NCBI RefSeq assembly: GCF_001183545.1
Contig: NZ_KQ236688.1
Coordinates: forward strand, 3,422,395 to 3,486,394
Direction of reading: 5' to 3'
Origin: Cellvibrio sp. pealriver
GTDB taxonomy: Bacteria; Pseudomonadota; Gammaproteobacteria; Pseudomonadales; Cellvibrionaceae
DNA: 64,000 bases
Under the pieces are notes generated by a model. That model searched no databases and had not been told where the DNA came from. It saw only the letters and a list, made by a program, of their open reading frames with translations. Positions 49,501 through 58,360 of this stretch are shown here, piece by piece. The first letter of the stretch is position 1, and each line of letters starts with the position of its first letter. The translations under genes and the position numbers were made by a program.

Positions 49501-50939
49501 GTGCGCCTTATATTCCTGAGAATGTAAACCTGAGTGCAGATTGTATTAGCCTCGCTACTAATCCCAACGTAAATTGGCGCGATACTTCATTGCAAACCGA
49601 TCAGGAAATTGTGGAGTGTTTGTCGCTGTCGCTCGGTAAAGCGGTGGGTTACGGTGAAAATGCCAAAGGCGGTTTTGATCCCAACGGCAATAGCAAACTC
49701 ACCATCATCACCAAAAATTCGAGCGTGACGGTTGAGCAGCAATTAATAAATGCACTGACAGATAACGCGCACAACTGGATTGTGTTCGATAAAGTGGAAT
49801 TTGCGCAGCCCAGTGAAATTGGTATGTACCGCCAGTATTGCAGCAACGCCACGGTGCAATCCCTGTTGGATGCGAGCGAAGCAGAATGTATTGATTACCA
49901 TGCATGGTGTGCACGCAAGGGTTTCAATGATTTGGCAACTTGTCGCACCGAATTTTTCAACAAGGCGATGAACAAAAGCAGTATTCCAATCCGCATTCCG
50001 GCGATTGGTTCTAACAAAACCCTCGATGGTCGCGGCACTGAAGCCTATTTTATTTTCAGCGGTTTTGCGATTGGAAAAGATGCCGATGGTGTGCCCACAC
50101 AAACATCGGAAAATGTGATTCTCACCCATTTGAAATTCCAGGGCGCAGGCCACACCGAAGATCATTACGTTGATCCGGATATGATTCGCTCCACCGGCGC
50201 ATCGCAGGATATTTGGATTCACAAAAATACCTTTGATACCACCGGCGATTCAGCATTCGATGTAAAAATCGGTGCAAATCACATCACCATGTCGTTCAAC
50301 CGTTTAGTGAATGTGAAGCGCGCGGTACTGCATGGTTCAAGCGACAGCCGCACCATCAACGCCAACATCACCACCACTATGCACCACAACGCATTTGTGA
50401 CCACTGACGATAGTTACATGCTGCTCGGCAATACCCTGCGCCGCGTGCCGTTATTGCGCCGCGGTAAAACGCACATGTTCAATAATGTCTTTGTGAATTA
50501 TCGCAAAGAGATTTTGAGCTTGCGCGTGGGTGCCAGCGCCTTCCTGGAAGACAACGCCTTTGTGGTGAATTCCAGCTTGCAAGAAAAGAGTTCGGTGGAG
50601 GCATCGCTGAATGAAATTGCTAACAACTATTTCAAAGACATCAGCGGCGGTTTCTTCCGCAACGACCGCAACTTCCTCTGGTTTGGCAGCGGCAGTTGTG
50701 TGGTGAATGAAGCCACCAAAACCGCGCTTACCGCCAGCAACGGCTCAGTGGCGGATTTGTCGCAAAACTACAACGCGGCCTCACTCCATGCCATCAACGG
50801 CTGGCGCTTTGCCGCCGGTCAGGACTTGGTGGACTACGTGACTCTCACCGCCGGTAAACATGGCGATACCCCGTTTAACTCGCCGCTGTCGCCAGACAGA
50901 ACTTACATGGAGGCATTAACGCCGGTGAGTTGTCAGTAA
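46554..50939 (+). CDS. Secreted protein with two PL1-type lyase domains and duplicated accessory modules
   Basis: A 1461-residue secreted pectinase. Signal peptide cut near residue 27. Residues 28-125 form an unrecognised beta domain. An accessory module occurs twice, at about 131-297 and 763-927, with nearly the same sequence (FSAAY-SIST at the start, ANGDFDL, ASVTID at the end). After the first module and a Ser linker comes a PL1 helix (about 360-695) with WIDHNWLE, TPLIRHALVHMYNNYW and INSRM. After the second module and another Ser linker comes a more distant lyase domain (about 990-1461) with IWIHKNTFDTTGDSAFDVK and RRVPLLRRGKTHMFNNVF. Both should cleave polygalacturonate; different fine specificity is likely. 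A terminator follows. Confidence 0.9.
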   Translation: MKNQFFSQATKQLAALCALAFAGNSLALDLNVVALNKLSETRIDRTTYDYVFSVTVKNGEQAITNAAQTLTASGAGTTILDGNVVIGDLASGEQITPADTIKIRHNRATAFNTSALVWSASGTAVVPVNRVLFNETFDVDKVTLFSAAYKSISTDASAPLFFVTGGNSGITIANNQLTLAAARFTIGHKPPRANTTSGDTDANGDFDLSKPYRISFRVVAASGSGAVQVMVDNNTTSAGNSLHGSASRIFYASANSLVAGQVIELQPTVGTANSFISLRTESSASVTIDDLVIEYLNDVVGGSSSSAPSSAAASSVAPSSIAASSVAPSSIPALSSSSSAISSSAANQTSSSVASYNGALRPAKMEGFAAHAGVTGGAGGAVITVTSGTELNAALCSRATMSTPITILVNGTISHANTTAQGCNTQADVIEIKQMSNVSIIGVGTNALFEEIGIHVRDASNIILQNLHIRNVKKSGSPVSNGGDAIGMETNVNRVWIDHNWLEASGGEKDGYDSLLDMKAGVTNVTVSYNLFNDSSRAGLIGSSDSDNKNTNITFHHNWYKNIEQRTPLIRHALVHMYNNYWSNDRMDYMFHAINSRMNAKALVESNYFYNVNNPLIASDDSSVPGCWQTNNDNTVLPEIYYSLTVGNGALVIPQVVDGQLQSTCAVTVPYVVEMDAANDVPAIVMANVGVGKISGGGVAVNSSAASSSVASSAALSSTAPSSVASSVASSEAASSEASSITTSSTSISSDASSSVAPVVSALINEGFAVDKNTLFSAAYQSISTDVSAPLYFITGGGSAITIANNQLTLAGARFTIGNRPPRASTTASDTNANGDFDLTRPYRISFTLIAASGSGKMQVYVDNNTTSQGNSIHGANSKVYEVVANSLTAGQQVTITPALGTGNSFIALRTESSASVTIDNLVLEYTNGAGVSSSVASSASSAISSSIASSSAASVVASASSLAVSSTPSSAIASSISSASSSAPYIPENVNLSADCISLATNPNVNWRDTSLQTDQEIVECLSLSLGKAVGYGENAKGGFDPNGNSKLTIITKNSSVTVEQQLINALTDNAHNWIVFDKVEFAQPSEIGMYRQYCSNATVQSLLDASEAECIDYHAWCARKGFNDLATCRTEFFNKAMNKSSIPIRIPAIGSNKTLDGRGTEAYFIFSGFAIGKDADGVPTQTSENVILTHLKFQGAGHTEDHYVDPDMIRSTGASQDIWIHKNTFDTTGDSAFDVKIGANHITMSFNRLVNVKRAVLHGSSDSRTINANITTTMHHNAFVTTDDSYMLLGNTLRRVPLLRRGKTHMFNNVFVNYRKEILSLRVGASAFLEDNAFVVNSSLQEKSSVEASLNEIANNYFKDISGGFFRNDRNFLWFGSGSCVVNEATKTALTASNGSVADLSQNYNAASLHAINGWRFAAGQDLVDYVTLTAGKHGDTPFNSPLSPDRTYMEALTPVSCQ

Positions 50940-50962
50940 TTCAACCCGTGTCGTGAATAGTA

Positions 50963-50997
50963 AAACCCCGCGTTGGCCAAGCCAGCGCGGGGTTTTA
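50963..50997 (+). terminator. Terminator after the double-lyase gene
   Basis: Outer stem AAAACCCCGCG (50963-50973) with CGCGGGGTTTT (50987-50997), extended inward by GTTGGC/GCCAGC with a G-T pair. Confidence 0.9.
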
Positions 50998-51019
50998 TTT
51001 TGAGTGCATAAGTGCTATT

Positions 51020-51059
51020 TTGACTTCAATATGCATTCATTATTTATAATTTGAATGCA
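51020..51059 (+). promoter_or_regulatory. Promoter and overlapping operator of the FitAB operon
   Basis: TTGACT (51020-51025) and TATAAT (51045-51050) form a promoter with a 19-base spacer. TGCATTCA (51032-51039) and TGAATGCA (51052-51059) are perfect inverted arms flanking the -10, so the bound FitA-FitB complex would block it. Confidence 0.7.
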
Positions 51060-51100
51060 ATTACGTGCTTAGTCGTGGCTAGTCAAGAGAGGTTAAGCCG

Positions 51101-51355
51101 ATGGCAATGATGACAGTCAGAAACATACCGGAAACGGTACATAATGCCTTGAAGGCACGCGCCAAACTACACAACCGCAGTACCGAAGCCGAGGTGCGCG
51201 CAATTCTGGAAGAGGCGATTAATCCCGCCGGGCGTGTACCTCTGGGAGATGCCTTGGCAGAGTTGAGCCGTAGCATCGGCCTGAGTAATGAGGATTTTGC
51301 GGTATTTGAGCAAGTGCGTGAAAAAAGGGCTGCCGAGCCGATGAGGTTTGAATGA
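51101..51355 (+). CDS. FitA-like ribbon-helix-helix antitoxin
   Basis: An 84-residue antitoxin. The N-terminal ribbon-helix-helix (MMTVRNIPETVHNALKARAKLHNRSTEAEVRAILEEAI) binds DNA as a dimer; the C-terminal tail (EDFAVFEQVREKRAAEPMRFE) would occupy the toxin active site, the terminal Arg-Phe-Glu being typical of FitA. The stop overlaps the toxin start by four bases. A perfect inverted repeat flanks the promoter -10 upstream, fitting autorepression. Confidence 0.92.
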   Translation: MAMMTVRNIPETVHNALKARAKLHNRSTEAEVRAILEEAINPAGRVPLGDALAELSRSIGLSNEDFAVFEQVREKRAAEPMRFE

Positions 51356-51765
51356 TTGTTCTGGATACCAATGTAGTCTCCGAGGCGATGAAGCCTGAGC
51401 CGCATCCGAATGTAAATGCCTGGTTAAACGCGCAGCCCGCACAGACCTTGTACCTCACCAGTGTCACTCTCGCTGAAATGCAATTTGGTATTGGTACCTT
51501 GTCCGATGGTAGGCGCAAGCAAATGCTCAAAGAGGCGTTAAATGGTGTAATCAATCTGTTTGAGGGGCGAATACTGTCGTTTGATAGGGATGCCGCGCAC
51601 CAGTATGCGAATGTGGCCGTGAATGCCAGAACCGCCGGGCGTGGTTTGCCGGTGCCGGATGGCTATATTGCCGCCATCGCCGTGGCGCATGGCTTTAGTG
51701 TGGCATCGCGCGATATGGCTCCTTTTGCAGCGGCGCAAGTAGCGGTGATTAACCCTTGGCAATAA
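51352..51765 (+). CDS. FitB-like PIN-domain toxin
   Basis: A 137-residue PIN ribonuclease. The active-site aspartate and glutamate lie in VLDTNVVSEAM and LAEMQFGIGTL, with later acidic positions in FDRDAAHQYA and PVPDGYIAAIAVAHG. The last strand, VAVINPW, is also typical of FitB/VapC. Coupled to FitA by an ATGA overlap. It differs clearly from the PIN toxin at 37920, so the two systems are separate acquisitions, not a local duplication. Confidence 0.92.
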   Translation: MIVLDTNVVSEAMKPEPHPNVNAWLNAQPAQTLYLTSVTLAEMQFGIGTLSDGRRKQMLKEALNGVINLFEGRILSFDRDAAHQYANVAVNARTAGRGLPVPDGYIAAIAVAHGFSVASRDMAPFAAAQVAVINPWQ

Positions 51766-52086
51766 TGCCGGTTATTGAAAAGTCAGCCAGCACTAAAAAT
51801 ACCGAACCTTTACTGCCCTTAACTGGCATAGCCCCGCCAAAATAGGTATAACAGACGCATGTTGACCTATTGTCTTGCCAACACATCGGGTAGTGATTAC
51901 CTGAATCCTGATACCTTCTGGCTGCGCAGCCGTTCGCCGCTGTGCCAGCGCCATCCTTTTTTTACTGATCCTCCTGCATCGCTTTAATTCCTGTCTGCGT
52001 TTATACCTATAGTCAGTGTTACCGCTGGCTGTTGCCTTGTGTCTGGTTCCGGTTAGAGAGCCGTTCGCGCACTACGAGGATGTTCG
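51766..52086. promoter_or_regulatory. Leader region upstream of the Mrp operon
   Basis: A 321-base gene-free region. ATAGGTATAA (51842-51851) and TTATACCTAT (52001-52010) are perfect 10-base inverted arms 149 bases apart, and GGCTGCGCAGCC lies near 51922. These could be a transcript-level fold or the ends of another small repeat; no known ion riboswitch was matched. A GAGG ribosome site lies 8 bases before the mrpA ATG. Confidence 0.4.
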
Positions 52087-54933
52087 ATGGAATTGTTACT
52101 GATCATTTTACTGCCGCTGTTGGGCGCGTGTTTGCCGCCCTTGTGCGAGCGCTTTGGGCGCAACTTATGCGCGGCATCGGCGCTGCTGGGGCCGCTGCTC
52201 GCGCTGGGCTTGTTATTGGCTTATGTGCCAGCGCTGTTTGGGGGGCAGCAATTTTTTGTGCAGCTCAGCTGGATTCCGCAGTTGGGTTTGAGCCTCAGCT
52301 TGCGGTTGGATGGTTTGGGGCTGATGTTTGCGCTGCTGATTTTGGGCATTGGCCTGCTGGTGATTGTGTACGCCCGCTACTATCTGGCCGATAAGGATTC
52401 CCTTGGCCGCCTCTACGCTTTATTGCAGCTGTTTATGATGGCGATGCTAGGGATTGTGCTGTCCGATAACCTGCTGCTGTTGATTATCTTTTGGGAGCTG
52501 ACCAGCCTCAGTTCGTTCCTGCTAATTGGTTATTGGTCGCACCGCAGCGATGCGCGCAAAGGTGCGCGTATGGCGTTGGCGATCACCGGGGCAGGGGGCT
52601 TGGCTTTACTGGCGGGTGCGCTGGTACTTGTCGAGATTACTGGCTCTTACAGTCTGCAAGTGATCACTAACTCGGCCGAACAGATCCAGGCTCATGCGCT
52701 TTATCCGGTCGCCTTGATCCTGATTTTGATTGGCGCGTTTACCAAATCGGCACAGTTTCCGTTCCATTTCTGGCTGCCCCACGCCATGGCGGCACCCACG
52801 CCGGTATCGGCCTATTTGCACTCGGCGACTATGGTGAAGGCGGGGGTGTTTTTGCTGGCGCGGTTGTATCCGGCGCTCTCCGGTTCGGACTTGTGGTTTT
52901 ATCTGGTGACCTTTATTGGTTTGGCGACGCTGGTGTTCGGTGCCTATACCGCGCTGTTTAAACACGACCTCAAAGGCCTGCTGGCCTATTCAACCATCAG
53001 CCATTTGGGGCTGATTACCATGCTCTTTGGTTTCAGCTCTGAACTGGCGACCATGGCGGCGCTGTTTCATATCATCAACCACGCGACCTTCAAGGCCTCG
53101 CTGTTTATGGCGGCGGGTATCATCGACCACGAAACCGGCACGCGCGATATGCGCAAAATCAACGGCATGTGGCAGTTCATGCCGATCACAGCGACGGTCG
53201 CCATGGTGTCCGCCTCGGCCATGGCCGGGGTGCCGCTGCTCAATGGTTTTTTGAGCAAGGAGATGTTCTTTGCCGAGACCCTGCAGGTGGAGCTAATGGG
53301 TGGTTTTGGCTGGATCATCCCGCTGTTTGCGACCTTGGCCGGGATTTTTGCGGTGGCCTATTCCTACCGGTTTATCCACGATGTGTTTTTTAACGGTCAC
53401 CCCATCGACCTGCCGATTTACCCGCCGCACGAGCCGCCGCGCTACATGATCTTGCCCATGGCGCTGCTCTGCGCCCTGTGTTTGCTGGTGGGCGTTTTGC
53501 CCAACTTCACCGTGGCACCGTTTCTGGATGCCGCCAGCCTCGCGGTGTTGGGCGATTCAGTGCCCGAGCATCACATCGCCCTGTGGCATGGATTAAATCT
53601 GCCGCTGTTGATGAGCCTTGTCGCGCTCTTAGGCGGCCTGCTGCTCTACAGCCAGCGCGGCGGTCTGTTTGCGTTTTATGAGCGCAAGTACCGGCTGGAT
53701 GAAAAAGAGGAATTTGAAAAACGCATCCAGGCCGTAGTGCGCTTTGCCCAACGGGTGACCGATGCTGCCGAGAATGGCTCGCTGCAGCGTTCGGTTGCGC
53801 TCTTGTTTGGCACTTTATTAGTGATGGGAGCAGTGGAGCTCTGGCCGCTGTTGTCCGGATCTGGCCGTGTGCTGGGTGAGGTGGCGCTCACACCCATCGA
53901 TGGCGTCAGTCTGCTGCTGGCCGTAGTGATGATGATAGCGGCGCTGGTGACGGTGTTTATCCACCACAACCGTTTTGCTGCGCTGCTGGTGTTGGGGGTG
54001 GTGGGGCTGATGGTATCGCTCGCGTTTGTGCGTTTTTCTGCACCGGATTTGGCGCTCACCCAAATCTCGGTGGAAGTCGTCACCATCATCCTGCTGATGC
54101 TCGCGCTCTATTTCCTGCCGCAACTCACGCCGTTTGAATCCAGCGCGGGCAAGGTAGTGCGCGATATCGCCATTGCCGGTGGTGCGGGTGCGGGTGTTGG
54201 CCTGCTGACGCTGGCGATTCTCACGCGCCCCTACGATACCGCGCTGGCCGAGTTCTTCCTCGCCAACAGTGTCAGCGGCGGCGGTGGCACCAATGTGGTC
54301 AATGTGATTCTGGTGGACTTCCGCGGCTTTGATACGCTCGGTGAAATCAGCGTATTGGCAATTGCAGGGCTGGGCGTTTACCTGATGCTCGATGGCTTGC
54401 GCCTGCCGCTGCCAAGTACTGACTTGGACGGGCGCGGCTGGGCGCGCGACCCTTATCCCCCCATCCTCACGGTGCTCTCGCGGATTTTGCTACCGCTCGC
54501 GCTCATGGTCTCGGTGTACATCTTCCTGCGCGGGCACAACCAGCCGGGCGGTGGCTTTATCGCTGGCTTGATCACCAGCGTCGCGCTGATTTTGCAGTAT
54601 GTGTGCAGCGGTTCGGATTGGGTACAGCAGCGGCTGCCGGTGGATTATGGCCGGGTGAGTGTGGCGGGGGTGTTGATCGCCACCCTGGTCGGCCTTGCCA
54701 GTTGGGCGTTTGGCTACCCCTTCCTGACGACGACTTTCAGCCATATCCACTGGCCCATCGTGGGGGAGTTCGAGCTCGCCTCGGCGATGATTTTTGATAC
54801 CGGCGTGTTCCTCACGGTTGTCGGTGCCACCTTGTTGATGCTGGCGCAATTAGGGCGTTTGGCGCAGACCACCCACGGCGCTATGGCGTTGCATCCTAAT
54901 CCTGATTCGTCTGCACGGGAGGAGTTGAATTAA
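52087..54933 (+). CDS. Mrp-type Na+/H+ antiporter subunit A, fused to subunit B
   Basis: Largest subunit of the multi-subunit cation/proton antiporter, an inner-membrane complex related to respiratory complex I. The 948 residues start with an NuoL-like half (proton-channel helices; [55 protein letters not shown], the last two bearing the key lysines). The C-terminal part carries the MnhB-like domain ([36 protein letters not shown]). A and B are therefore one protein, as in the Pha/group-2 type of Mrp operons. The subunit C start overlaps its stop codon. Confidence 0.95.
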   Translation: MELLLIILLPLLGACLPPLCERFGRNLCAASALLGPLLALGLLLAYVPALFGGQQFFVQLSWIPQLGLSLSLRLDGLGLMFALLILGIGLLVIVYARYYLADKDSLGRLYALLQLFMMAMLGIVLSDNLLLLIIFWELTSLSSFLLIGYWSHRSDARKGARMALAITGAGGLALLAGALVLVEITGSYSLQVITNSAEQIQAHALYPVALILILIGAFTKSAQFPFHFWLPHAMAAPTPVSAYLHSATMVKAGVFLLARLYPALSGSDLWFYLVTFIGLATLVFGAYTALFKHDLKGLLAYSTISHLGLITMLFGFSSELATMAALFHIINHATFKASLFMAAGIIDHETGTRDMRKINGMWQFMPITATVAMVSASAMAGVPLLNGFLSKEMFFAETLQVELMGGFGWIIPLFATLAGIFAVAYSYRFIHDVFFNGHPIDLPIYPPHEPPRYMILPMALLCALCLLVGVLPNFTVAPFLDAASLAVLGDSVPEHHIALWHGLNLPLLMSLVALLGGLLLYSQRGGLFAFYERKYRLDEKEEFEKRIQAVVRFAQRVTDAAENGSLQRSVALLFGTLLVMGAVELWPLLSGSGRVLGEVALTPIDGVSLLLAVVMMIAALVTVFIHHNRFAALLVLGVVGLMVSLAFVRFSAPDLALTQISVEVVTIILLMLALYFLPQLTPFESSAGKVVRDIAIAGGAGAGVGLLTLAILTRPYDTALAEFFLANSVSGGGGTNVVNVILVDFRGFDTLGEISVLAIAGLGVYLMLDGLRLPLPSTDLDGRGWARDPYPPILTVLSRILLPLALMVSVYIFLRGHNQPGGGFIAGLITSVALILQYVCSGSDWVQQRLPVDYGRVSVAGVLIATLVGLASWAFGYPFLTTTFSHIHWPIVGEFELASAMIFDTGVFLTVVGATLLMLAQLGRLAQTTHGAMALHPNPDSSAREELN

Positions 54934-55307
54934 TGGAAGCCTTAATTGCGTTAGTCATCGCCGTATTGGTCGGTTGCGGCGTCTACCTGCTGCTGCGCGC
55001 GCGTACCTTCCCGGTAATTCTCGGGCTGACTTTGCTCTCTTACGCGGTCAACCTGTTTATTTTTGTGATGGGGCGACTGGCTAACAACGCCTCCAGCGTT
55101 ATCGGTCAGGGTGATCGCTACGTGGATCCGCTCCCGCAGGCATTGGTACTGACCGCGATTGTGATTGGTTTTGCCATGACCGCCTTCCTGCTGGTACTCG
55201 CCCTGCGCGCCCGCGCCGAATTGGGTAACGACCATGTGGACGGCAGCGCCGCCATCGGCGAGAAACCGGTCAAACCGGTGCGCCCGCTAGAGGAGGACGA
55301 AGTGTGA
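54933..55307 (+). CDS. Mrp-type Na+/H+ antiporter subunit C
   Basis: A 124-residue membrane protein related to NuoK. It has three helices: ALIALVIAVLVGCGVYLLL, LGLTLLSYAVNLFIFVMGRL and PLPQALVLTAIVIGFAMTAFLLVLALRAR, the latter with the conserved motif DPLPQALVLTAIVI. The start ATG overlaps the last base of the subunit A/B stop codon, and the subunit D start overlaps its own end by four bases. It is required for assembly of the antiporter complex. Confidence 0.95.
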   Translation: MEALIALVIAVLVGCGVYLLLRARTFPVILGLTLLSYAVNLFIFVMGRLANNASSVIGQGDRYVDPLPQALVLTAIVIGFAMTAFLLVLALRARAELGNDHVDGSAAIGEKPVKPVRPLEEDEV

Positions 55308-56833
55308 GCCATTGGATTATTGCCCCCATCCTCCTGCCACTGCTGGCTGCAGTGGTGATGATTCTGCTCTCCGGCCGGCGCGCGCTTATCCGCGTGCTGA
55401 GCTTCCTGTCGGTTTCGGCGCTGCTGGCGATCAGTGTGTTGCTGCTGATACAAGCTAGCGATGGTCAGATCCACCTCTATGCGTTGGGCAACTGGCAACC
55501 GCCGTTCGGGATTGTGTTGGTGCTGGATCGCCTGAGCGCCTTGATGTTACTGGTTACCGCAGTGCTGGCATTTTTCAGTATCGCCTACGCAGTGCGCGGC
55601 AACGATGCGCCCGGCGACAAACTCCACGCCATGGTGCAGTTCCTGCTGGTGGGGGTGAACGGTGCTTTCCTGACCGGCGACCTGTTCAACCTGTTTGTGT
55701 TTTTTGAGGTGCTGCTGATTGCCTCTTACGGCTTGTTGCTGCACGGCCGCGGTGCCGAGCGCGCCCGTTCTGGGTTGCATTATGTGGTGCTCAACCTGTG
55801 CGGGTCGGCGCTGTTTTTGATCGCCGTATCGGCGCTTTACGGTCTGACCGGTTCACTCAATATGGCGGATATGGCCGACAAAGTGCGCCAGGTCAGCCCT
55901 GAAGATGCTCCTTTAGCCGCCACTGCCGGTGTGCTGTTACTGGTGGTGTTTGGTTTGAAGGCCGCCATAGCGCCGCTCTACTTCTGGCTGCCGCGCGCCT
56001 ATGCCGCTGCCAGCGCCCCGGTGGCGGCGATGTTTGCGATTATGACCAAGGTGGGTGTTTACACCATTGTGCGGGTATATACGCAAATTTTCGGCAATGA
56101 TGCAGGTAACGTCGCCAATCTGGCGCTGCCGTGGCTCTGGCCATTGGCGCTCATCACGCTGGTATTGGGTTTGCTGGGTGCATTGGCGGCGCGCGAGCTG
56201 CGGGTGCAGATCGCCTATCTGGTCATCGTCTCAGTCGGCACGCTGCTGGCGGGTGTTGCACTCAATACAGCGGCATCGCTTAGCGCAACTTTCTACTATT
56301 TGATCCACTCCACCTTGGTCTGCGGCGTGCTGTTTTTGCTTGCCGACCTGATCCTGCGCCAGCGTGGCGATTTGCTCGACCGTATCACCAAAGGCCCGCG
56401 TTTGCGCCAGTCGGGTCTGCTGGGCGCGCTGTTTTTTGTCGCGGCGATCAGCGTGATTGGCCTGCCGCCGCTGAGCGGGTTTATCGGCAAGTTGCTGCTG
56501 CTGAATGCCGCCGGTGTACATCTGGATAAGCTGGTGTTGTGGGTGATTGTATTGGCGGGCAGCCTTGCCACCCTCATGGCGCTCAGCCGCAGCGGCTCCA
56601 CCATGTTCTGGCGCACCGACACCCGTATCGAGCAATCACCCGCAGCTGACACAGGCGCACTGCTGGCGGTGATTGGCCTCTTGGTGTGCATCCTGCTGAT
56701 CACTTTATTTGCCGGGCAGGTACTCACCTACACCGGGGCGCTCGCCGAACAATTGCTGGTGCCGCAAGCCTATAGCGAGGCAATGCAGCAATTCCAGATT
56801 CACCAACCCGCTGCTGCTGAGGGGAGCCACTAA
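55304..56833 (+). CDS. Mrp-type Na+/H+ antiporter subunit D
   Basis: A 509-residue subunit related to NuoM/NuoN. Conserved segments include FLTGDLFNLFVFFEVLLIASYGLLLHG with the channel glutamate, VFGLKAAIAPLYFWLPRAYAAASAPVAAMFAIMTKVGVYTI with the key lysines, and IGLPPLSGFIGKLLLL. It pairs with subunit A in ion translocation. GTG start at 55304 inside the end of subunit C; its TAA shares the A of the subunit E start. Confidence 0.95.
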   Translation: MSHWIIAPILLPLLAAVVMILLSGRRALIRVLSFLSVSALLAISVLLLIQASDGQIHLYALGNWQPPFGIVLVLDRLSALMLLVTAVLAFFSIAYAVRGNDAPGDKLHAMVQFLLVGVNGAFLTGDLFNLFVFFEVLLIASYGLLLHGRGAERARSGLHYVVLNLCGSALFLIAVSALYGLTGSLNMADMADKVRQVSPEDAPLAATAGVLLLVVFGLKAAIAPLYFWLPRAYAAASAPVAAMFAIMTKVGVYTIVRVYTQIFGNDAGNVANLALPWLWPLALITLVLGLLGALAARELRVQIAYLVIVSVGTLLAGVALNTAASLSATFYYLIHSTLVCGVLFLLADLILRQRGDLLDRITKGPRLRQSGLLGALFFVAAISVIGLPPLSGFIGKLLLLNAAGVHLDKLVLWVIVLAGSLATLMALSRSGSTMFWRTDTRIEQSPAADTGALLAVIGLLVCILLITLFAGQVLTYTGALAEQLLVPQAYSEAMQQFQIHQPAAAEGSH

Positions 56834-57363
56834 TGAATCCGCACATTACCAATCCACCCAAGGCGCGGCGCTGGTTTCCGCATCCGGCGCTGAGCGCATT
56901 TATGTTGCTGCTCTGGCTGCTGCTGGCCAATAGCGTCAGTGCTGGCCAGATCGTGCTCGGCAGTTTGTTGGCTTGGTTGATTCCCTGGTTCAGCCAGGGT
57001 TTTTGGCCAGAGACACTGCGCATCCGCAAGCCGCTGTTGCTGGTGAAATTTGTACTGGTGGTGTTGTGGGACATCCTTATCGCCAACGTCATTCTGGCGG
57101 CACGTATTCTCGGCCCCATGAACAAACTGCAACCGACGTTTATGCGCGTGCCGCTCGATATCGAACAGGAATTCACCATCACCCTGTTTGCCAGCACCAT
57201 TTCACTTACGCCCGGTACCGTCTCGGCGGATTTGAACATGGAGGAGAAGTACTTGCTGGTGCACAGCCTGCATGTGACCGATATCGATGCCGCCATCGCC
57301 GAGATGAAACAGCGCTACGAAGCCCCGCTCAAGGAGGTATTTGAATGCTCACCACAGCCATAA
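56833..57363 (+). CDS. Mrp-type Na+/H+ antiporter subunit E
   Basis: A 176-residue subunit. The N-terminal helices (FMLLLWLLLANSVSAGQIVLGSLLAWLIPW) are followed by VKFVLVVLWDILIANVILAARILGP and the hydrophilic domain TFMRVPLDIEQEFTITLFASTISLTPGTVSADLNMEEKYLLVHSLHVTD, which is diagnostic of MrpE. The start overlaps the subunit D stop; the subunit F frame begins 19 bases before its end. Confidence 0.95.
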   Translation: MNPHITNPPKARRWFPHPALSAFMLLLWLLLANSVSAGQIVLGSLLAWLIPWFSQGFWPETLRIRKPLLLVKFVLVVLWDILIANVILAARILGPMNKLQPTFMRVPLDIEQEFTITLFASTISLTPGTVSADLNMEEKYLLVHSLHVTDIDAAIAEMKQRYEAPLKEVFECSPQP

Positions 57364-57614
57364 GTATTGCGATGTTGCTGCTCAGTATCGCCATCGCGCT
57401 CAACCTCTGGCGGCTCATCATCGGCCCCTCGCTGCCCGACCGCATACTCGCGCTGGACACCATGTACATCAACGCCATCGCATTGCTGGTGTTGTTCGGC
57501 ATCTACCAGGGCAGCATGTTGTATTTCGAAGCGGCGCTCTTGATTGCAGTGATGGGGTTTGTCGGCACAGTCGCGCTCAGCAAATACCTGCTGCGCGGCG
57601 ACATCATTGAATAG
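57345..57614 (+). CDS. Mrp-type Na+/H+ antiporter subunit F
   Basis: An 89-residue three-helix subunit with the family core IGPSLPDRILALDTMYINAIALLVLFGIYQG and EAALLIAVMGFVGTVALSKYLLRGDIIE. It overlaps subunit E by 19 bases, with the start preceded by an AAGGAGG ribosome site inside the E gene. Its charged Asp in the middle loop is conserved and thought to lie in the ion path. Confidence 0.94.
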   Translation: MLTTAISIAMLLLSIAIALNLWRLIIGPSLPDRILALDTMYINAIALLVLFGIYQGSMLYFEAALLIAVMGFVGTVALSKYLLRGDIIE

Positions 57615-57637
57615 CGAACATTGCATAGGAGTAAGCC

Positions 57638-57970
57638 ATGTCTACTGCGCTTGAAGTGTTAATTAGCGTTTGTCTTCTGATCGGCGCAACCTTTGCCCTG
57701 ATCGGCTCCATCGGCCTGATGCGCCTGCCAGATTTCTACCTGCGCCTGCACGGCCCCGCCAAAGCCACCACCTTGGGCGTGGGTGGCATCATCATCGGCT
57801 CGGTGATTTTTTTCTCCACCCAAGGCGATGGTTTGAGCCTGCATGAATTATTAATCGCACTGTTTTTGTTTATCACCGCACCGGTGAGTGCGCATATAGT
57901 CGCCAAAGCGGCGCTGCATTTGAAGTTGGATGCGGTGGAAAGAACAAAAGGTAAGCCTTGGGAGAGTTGA
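57638..57970 (+). CDS. Mrp-type Na+/H+ antiporter subunit G
   Basis: A 110-residue three-helix subunit, last gene of the operon. Family motifs include ALIGSIGLMRLPDFYLRLHGPAKATTLGVGGIIIGSVIFF and LHELLIALFLFITAPVSAHIVAKAALH. An AGGAG site precedes the ATG. With it the six-gene antiporter (A/B, C, D, E, F, G) is complete, so it should support pH and sodium homeostasis. No clear terminator was seen after it. Confidence 0.94.
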   Translation: MSTALEVLISVCLLIGATFALIGSIGLMRLPDFYLRLHGPAKATTLGVGGIIIGSVIFFSTQGDGLSLHELLIALFLFITAPVSAHIVAKAALHLKLDAVERTKGKPWES

Positions 57971-58053
57971 GGGGGCAGATTGGAAAAGCGCAGCGCCTTC
58001 CGGCATTTACAACGCCTTTGGTAAAAACACCTGTTGCTTTTATGAACAGTTGA

Positions 58054-58081
58054 GTATGATTAACAGCATTGTTAATCATAC
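58054..58081 (+). promoter_or_regulatory. Inverted-repeat operator of the YefM/RelE-like operon
   Basis: GTATGATTAACA (58054-58065) and TGTTAATCATAC (58070-58081) are perfect 12-base arms with a GCAT spacer, ending 21 bases before the antitoxin start. Expected binding site for the antitoxin-toxin complex. Confidence 0.75.
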
Positions 58082-58102
58082 GCTTAATAAGGCTGTTCAA
58101 TC

Positions 58103-58360
58103 ATGAGCGCACTTGCTGCAAACGACTTAAAAACCAAAGGCATTTCCGCTGTAGAAGCGCGCCTTAGAGTAGATGAAGAAGTGGTCATCTCGGTGAGAGG
58201 ACAAGACCGCTATGTCATCATGGATTTGGAAAAGTACAACAAGCTGCGCGAATACGAATTGGCTATGGCAGTACAGGAAGCCAAAGCCGCCGTTGCGGAA
58301 GGGCGATTTGTCACTGAAACTGTCGCCGATCATATGCGCAGGATCAGCGACGATGTATAG
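58103..58360 (+). CDS. YefM/Phd-type antitoxin
   Basis: An 85-residue antitoxin. The N-terminal part (MSALAANDLKTKGISAVEARLRVDEEVVISVRGQDRYVIMDLEKYNKLREYE) is of the Phd/YefM fold, and the C-terminal helix (LAMAVQEAKAAVAEGRFVTETVADHMRRI) is the toxin-binding part. The toxin start lies inside its last codons. A perfect 12-base inverted repeat lies upstream. The sequence differs from the Phd-type antitoxin at 37669. Confidence 0.88.
   Translation: MSALAANDLKTKGISAVEARLRVDEEVVISVRGQDRYVIMDLEKYNKLREYELAMAVQEAKAAVAEGRFVTETVADHMRRISDDV

Noticed and set aside
58212..58352. Upstream extension of the RelE-like toxin
   Set aside because: Runs through the antitoxin gene in another frame; family homology begins at the ATG at 58353.
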